Positions 60,147-64,000 of a stretch of 64,000 nt of DNA are shown piece after piece (position 1 is the stretch's first letter; every line of letters begins with the position of its first letter). Source of the DNA: Candidatus Bathyarchaeota archaeon. Its GTDB lineage: Archaea > Thermoproteota > Bathyarchaeia > Bathyarchaeales > Bathycorpusculaceae. The position numbers and the translations under genes are program-made. The stretch lies in assembly GCA_022865885.1 (NCBI GenBank), contig JALHSQ010000121.1, forward strand, positions 1-64,000. Reading direction: 5' to 3'. The notes below the pieces were generated by a model, which searched no databases, was not told the DNA's origin, and worked only from the letters and a program-made list of their open reading frames with translations.

Positions 60147-61358
60147 AATAACTATCTTGAAAGCATAGATCGAAGAAAAGAAGAAATCTCCAAAGAGTTT
60201 TACAATGATTATGTCAAGTTCGTGTTTGGTTTTGATAGTGAAGGCGACCTAACGCAAGGTGCAAGTCTACTGAACAAAATAGTTCGTCCCACCAATGGAA
60301 GCAACAATGACGCCAAACCATTCGCTGTTATTTTTATGAATAGGATGATTTTCATCAAATTTCTAGAAGAGAAAGAAATAGTTCCCAGAAACCTTTTAGA
60401 AGATTTATTCAATGAATATAGAAGTTCTCGTGTAATGTTGAGCTTTTATAAAATGTATCTGCAACCTCTTTTCTATGAAGTTTTCAACAAAGGCAGGAAT
60501 AACCGAACAGCATCAATTCAAGCAATATCAATCTACAATAATATCCCATATTTGAATGGTGGCTTGTTTAGAGAAACAATAGAAGCCGAGAGAGACTATA
60601 ATGTCGAAAATGATGGAATAGAACTTGTTCTGGAAAATCTGTTAGAGCATTATGATTTTGGCCAAGGTCGGGAGATTGACCCCAATATTTTGGGATACAT
60701 ATTCGAAAAGACAATCAACTTTATTTCTGGAACTGGAGAGACTAATCAACAAAAAATGAAAGGGGCATATTATACTCCTGATGATTTGGTTGAATTTATA
60801 ATCGAAGAAACTGTTGTTCCAATCATTTTTCTAAAAATGATTGAGAGTTTGCGGGAATGCGGTTGGAGATAAGATCAACGGAGAGGGATTTAATCAAAGT
60901 CTAGATTTTAGAAAAACGGGTGGGTACTGGCTAAGTGCTTTAGAGACGTTTCCTTATAGATCAAGTAAGATCGAGAAAGTGTCTTTTGAACACCGACTAG
61001 AAAGAGACTTTTCCATTCTGCTAATCAATTCGTCGTTGTTCTACTTGTATTGGTCAACTTACAGCAACTTGAGGGATTTTCCACTAACCTATTGAAGAAA
61101 TTTCCGTTTCCATCGTTAGAAATGTTGAACTCGCACTCAGCTGAAATTAGCGATTTGAAGATACGTGTCTCGAATTGCTTGAACAACAGTTTTATCGCGC
61201 ATAATGCTCGTGACAATAGCGGAAGAGTTGGAGAGTTTAGAACTGCTCAATGCCGATGTGAAATAGATGAAATCGATGATTTGATAGGAGTTATTTATGG
61301 ATTGAATGTGGCTGAAATCACATCCGTTAAAAACTATGACATCCACATAAGAAGATAA
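60147..61358 (+). pseudogene. Type IIG restriction-modification protein, decayed
   Basis: Three fragments remain. First, 60147-60872: YLESIDRRKEEISKEFYNDY and the run LGYIFEKTINFISG, then MKGAYYTPDDLVEFIIEE, the Eco57I-type methyltransferase entry. Second, about 60901-61095: FPYRSSKIEKVSFEHRLERD and LINSSLFYLYWSTYSNLRDF, from the target-recognition part. Third, in another frame to 61358: LLKKFPFPSL and DEIDDLIGVIYGLNVAEI, with the end VKNYDIHIRR. The SAM and NPPY catalytic core that should lie between fragments one and two is missing, roughly a kilobase or more by family size. Two frame changes follow. This gene cannot work. Confidence 0.75.
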
Positions 61359-61524
61359 TCTGAACCGAGAGTGATTTAGTAATCTTCAAACAATCCAAAA
61401 AGCGCCGATGGTTAACAGACCACCCCAAAACCCGCTTAAGCGCCTAAGAGTTAACAGAACCGATTCACGTAAAGGTTATTAGTTCGCTTTCCGAGTTTCA
61501 TTTGCCGTTTGGTGACTCACCCGT

Positions 61525-62367
61525 TTGTCGTTTGAAATACAGGAACTGCCAGACATCATAAGGATAATTGTATTATTGAATCTCGGCAAAGGAACTACGT
61601 TGCAGAGGTCTGTGCTCAAGCATCGGATCGACAAGGTTTGCACTGGATACACGTGCATTGAAATGAGTGATCTTGACAAGACCTTGAACGAGATGTCCTC
61701 TGAAGGATTGACAAGAAACAATAATGGAGCAATTCAACTGACTGAGCAAGGCATCAAGCTTGGCCGGGAATGGCGAAGCCTACTGCTTAAGAAAGAGCCT
61801 ATCTTCGAAATCGTCGCCGGATTGGTTGATGGCTCAGTTACTGGTCTAGTGGTGATTCTTTCAGCTTTTTTCGCTGGGCTCACTGCCAGAGCTGCAACGT
61901 TTGCAGCGTTCCTAACTCTTTCAGCCGTTGCCATAACGAACTTCTCCAGCTTCCTGTTAGGAGGAATAACTGAGGATCTAGCCGATATGCTCACGCTTCA
62001 GACACTAATGAACTACAGCTTGAGCGACATTGCCGATCACAAGGACCGAGACAAGTCACTGATGCTGGTCAAACACTTGTTTACAGTCTTGCACAAAGAA
62101 ATAAGCAGATCAAACATTATCTCAGCAATAGTCTGTGGCACGACCACCTTTGTCGCAGGTATTGTACCAATACTAGCATATCTGATGTTGCCAAAACCAT
62201 TTGACATCGTATTTTCATTGGCCATAGTCACCTCTATCGTAGGCGTGTTCCTTGTACGCTACCGTTCAAGAAGGACAAAAGTGCACTGGAAAATAACACT
62301 ATTCGAAACAGTTGTAATCGTCGTAATAGCAGTTGTTGCCTCGCTCATAATCGGTGGCGCCGCATAA
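61525..62367 (+). CDS. VIT1/CCC1-like membrane protein fused to a winged helix
   Basis: 280 residues. Residues 1-85 read as a winged helix (ELPDIIRIIVLLNLGKGTTL, EMSDLDKTLNEMSSEGL and IQLTEQGIKLG). Residues about 95-280 are five membrane helices starting GLVDGSVTGLVVILSAFFAG, the first helix of vacuolar iron transporters of the VIT1/CCC1 family. An N-terminal regulatory wHTH on such a transporter is unusual. It may sense iron or manganese and control its own activity or gene. TTG start, with GGTGA nine bases upstream. Confidence 0.72.
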   Translation: MSFEIQELPDIIRIIVLLNLGKGTTLQRSVLKHRIDKVCTGYTCIEMSDLDKTLNEMSSEGLTRNNNGAIQLTEQGIKLGREWRSLLLKKEPIFEIVAGLVDGSVTGLVVILSAFFAGLTARAATFAAFLTLSAVAITNFSSFLLGGITEDLADMLTLQTLMNYSLSDIADHKDRDKSLMLVKHLFTVLHKEISRSNIISAIVCGTTTFVAGIVPILAYLMLPKPFDIVFSLAIVTSIVGVFLVRYRSRRTKVHWKITLFETVVIVVIAVVASLIIGGAA

Positions 62368-62421
62368 AACAGAAACCCAAACAAGCTGAGAATACACGTT
62401 ATTGACTCTACCAGGTTTGTT

Positions 62422-62853
62422 CTAACCTCCAAATAGCCGAATGTGCTCTTGCCTAATGCACATATTCATCACAACCGACAATTCTGCCCTTCGGGCTGTT
62501 TCAGCTGCTTCTCCGTTAACTATCCCAAGCTGCATCCACACGGCATACGGCACGCCATAAAAACGTCTCATTTGCACAACTTGCTCTACAATAGGCGGAA
62601 CATCTTCAGGTCGCCTGAAAATATCCACGATCTCGATAGTTTGCTGGATTTCATCTGGCACTTCTAGAAGAGTTTTATAGCTTTTTTCGCCCAAGATTTC
62701 ATCAGTGAAAGGATTGATTGGAACGATTCGATAGCCGTGATTCTTAAGATACTCAGCAACGCCGTAACTGGGTTTTGACGGATCACTAGAAAGTCCAACA
62801 ACGGCGACAGTTCGGTATTTCGTCAAAATCTCTTTAATTGTGTCTTGATTCAA
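62422..62853 (-). CDS. CoA-binding protein (YccU family)
   Basis: 143 residues. VAVVGLSSDPSKPSYGVAEYL at about 17-37 is the Rossmann CoA-binding loop (I quote only its centre, DPSKPSYGV), followed by IVPINPF and VDIFRRPEDVPPIVEQV. Family members bind CoA with unknown purpose. A C-terminal Cys (VVMNMCI) is conserved. It is the end of a short minus-strand group with the thioredoxin. Confidence 0.85.
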   Translation of the reverse strand: MNQDTIKEILTKYRTVAVVGLSSDPSKPSYGVAEYLKNHGYRIVPINPFTDEILGEKSYKTLLEVPDEIQQTIEIVDIFRRPEDVPPIVEQVVQMRRFYGVPYAVWMQLGIVNGEAAETARRAELSVVMNMCIRQEHIRLFGG

Positions 62854-62878
62854 GGTCTAACCTCATTACACACGGTTT

Positions 62879-63274
62879 TCAAACGATGTAGAATGGTCTC
62901 AACTCAGTGCTTTGTGAAAGACAGGTTTTGTATCTTTGAAGCACGTCGGCCAGTGATTTTTCCAGCTGTTCCTTTGGCATGAAGCCGACTGACTGTCCGA
63001 CTGGTCTTCTGTGGCAGAAGAATACTAGGGTAGGGGTGCTCATGACTCCGTGATTGGCGGCTATTTCTCTGTTTGCCTGATTGACCATGATGTTTAGCTT
63101 GACGAATTTGATTCTGCCTGCGTATTCCTGTGAAACCTCGTTGAATATGGGGTTGAGTCTTAGGCACCATGGGCATTCATCATGCCAAAAATAGACGACT
63201 GTGAGAATGTCTGCCTTTTCGACTTCTCTGTTCCAAGTATCTGCGTCTGCTTCCACGTAGTTGGTCACGACCAT
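62879..63274 (-). CDS. Thioredoxin-fold protein with CPWC motif
   Basis: 131 residues. The redox pair is Cys34 and Cys37 in DECPWCLRL, after the beta strand TVVYFWH. VMSTPTLVFF supplies the cis-Pro and GFMPKEQLEK the final helix. CPWC is rarer than CGPC and often seen in thiol transferases of anaerobes. No signal peptide, so cytoplasmic. The CoA-binding protein follows by 25 bases. Confidence 0.88.
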   Translation of the reverse strand: MVVTNYVEADADTWNREVEKADILTVVYFWHDECPWCLRLNPIFNEVSQEYAGRIKFVKLNIMVNQANREIAANHGVMSTPTLVFFCHRRPVGQSVGFMPKEQLEKSLADVLQRYKTCLSQSTELRPFYIV

Positions 63275-63313
63275 TCACATCCGACTCAACGGGTGACTCA
63301 TAGTATGACACTG

Positions 63314-63943
63314 CTACGTTAACAGTCTTTTGAGTTTCCGTTGAGACTTAGGCAGTTCGTTGTTATGTTTCCTCAACCTTATTCGTTGAATCAAATAACC
63401 CAAGACAATCACGAAGGCCAAAATAGTGATCAGACCAGAAATAGTCATAACCATAAGATTATCTGCTTGGAAAATAAGTGCCATCGAGACTGCCATGAGG
63501 AAAACACCAAGATAAAGACTTGCGTTAATCTCTATTAGTTGACTGAATTCTGCTCTGATGGCTCCTGAATACTTGTTTACCAAAATCAGCGCAGTTGCAG
63601 AAGTCAACAATATTATGACGAGGGTGTAGGTCACACCTGTCCAATAGTCACCAAACGTGAGCAGCAACCCAAACTCATCCCCTATGACGCCACCCCCCGC
63701 ACCAAAGAGGATTGCAGCCAGCCGATTTATCCGATAACTCTCATAACTGATCCCTAGCCACCCACCTACCGCGAGCAAAGCTATTCCGTACCAGAAATGA
63801 TGAATGTGAAAGTCTCCGCCGATTACAACGATATTGGGTCGCAGAGTGGTGAAGGTTCTGGCAATCATAAAAGAAGTTATGAAAGAAACCATGGCTAACA
63901 CTGAAAGATTAGGTCGCCTTACCACTTCTTCTTGCTCAACCAT
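63314..63943 (-). CDS. Hypothetical polytopic membrane protein
   Basis: 209 residues with about six membrane helices. A conserved-looking segment holds HIHHFWYGI (three histidines at a membrane edge, near residue 46) and, after GAGGGVIGDEFGLLL, TFGDYWTGVTY. The His and Asp/Glu residues in helices suggest a metal or proton site. I know no family name. The basic C-terminal tail RKHNNELPKSQRKLKRLL is likely cytoplasmic. Confidence 0.6.
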   Translation of the reverse strand: MVEQEEVVRRPNLSVLAMVSFITSFMIARTFTTLRPNIVVIGGDFHIHHFWYGIALLAVGGWLGISYESYRINRLAAILFGAGGGVIGDEFGLLLTFGDYWTGVTYTLVIILLTSATALILVNKYSGAIRAEFSQLIEINASLYLGVFLMAVSMALIFQADNLMVMTISGLITILAFVIVLGYLIQRIRLRKHNNELPKSQRKLKRLLT

Positions 63944-64000
63944 TTCGCGACACGCTTTCTAACTTTGATAATCGTGCAGAAAAACCACTTAAACTTTGTT

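Noticed and set aside
1-64000. CRISPR array or tandem repeats
   Set aside because: No spaced direct repeats of 24-40 bases were found on reading either strand.

Overview
The window is chromosomal DNA of an archaeon. It encodes a TATA-binding protein, RadA, archaeal CCA-adding enzyme, diphthine synthase, CTP-type riboflavin kinase, RibL, pantoate kinase, an ER-type signal peptidase and TFS-like zinc ribbons. It also carries archaeal uncharacterised families (UPF0200, UPF0201, DUF357, DUF373, DUF763, DUF6125, NitrOD5) and TATA-type promoters 24-30 bases ahead of several starts. The family mix best fits the TACK group, most likely Bathyarchaeia; that assignment is an inference from memory of families, not a search. 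One tRNA gene (Lys-CUU) is present. I see no rRNA and no CRISPR array.

Layout. 1-900: the tail of an SMC/Rad50-like ATPase, a tyrosine-recombinase tail and a DUF6125 gene. 0.99-10.1 kb: UppP, CCA enzyme and ThpR, then a long plus-strand run (UPF0200, UPF0201, MBL hydrolase, class II HMG-CoA reductase, PRPP synthase, tRNA G10 methyltransferase, RNase Z). 11-15.9 kb: a NitrOD5 protein, a 1306-residue multi-PAS/GAF histidine kinase and a response regulator with overlapping reading frames. 16-21 kb: minus-strand YkgJ protein, thioesterase, aKMT-like methyltransferase, Cys-rich protein and a large Lhr-type helicase. 21.4-26.5 kb: a 56-residue Cren7-like zinc protein, signal peptidase, wHTH protein, a second recombinase tail, TBP, PyrE, an MBL hydrolase and a LarA-family racemase. 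27-30.5 kb: three unknown membrane proteins and two-subunit fumarase. 30.5-34.1 kb: MGMT-like protein, RadA, and a radical SAM enzyme that may be a lipoyl synthase subunit. 34.2-38.2 kb: DUF998, DUF763 and a CoA cluster (CoaD, pantoate kinase, ECF S component). 38.4-41.3 kb: riboflavin kinase opposite Dph5/DUF357/RibL/rhomboid.

41.4-45.8 kb is the most irregular part. It holds the tRNA, a small membrane peptide, an amber-interrupted ORF, a cohesin-like exported protein, a decayed AlkA glycosylase and a TFS paralogue. Seven CG-alternating tracts lie outside intact coding sequence here and I found none elsewhere. 46-55.6 kb: HtpX, an M20 peptidase, ADP-forming acyl-CoA synthetase beta subunit, a coiled-coil protein, an exported papain-like protease behind a palindromic candidate operator, DUF373, UppS and a YchF-type GTPase. 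55.8-60 kb: a 2-oxoacid dehydrogenase operon (E1 alpha, E1 beta, lipoyl-E2) ending in a frameshifted zinc alcohol dehydrogenase. 60-61.4 kb: remains of a type IIG restriction-modification gene whose methyltransferase core is deleted. 61.5-64 kb: a winged-helix/VIT-like transporter fusion, a CoA-binding protein, a thioredoxin and an unknown membrane protein.

Gene links worth noting. The lipoyl-dependent E2 needs lipoylation, which the radical SAM protein at 33.1 kb might supply. The ECF transporter subunit overlaps pantoate kinase, pointing to import of a CoA precursor. UppP and UppS together imply a polyprenyl-phosphate glycan carrier cycle. No single large new defence or secretion system stands out. 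The best leads are small: the Cren7-like zinc protein, the TFS paralogue with an altered tip, the NitrOD5/kinase/regulator operon, the membrane-protein trio, the wHTH-VIT fusion and two palindromic regulatory regions.
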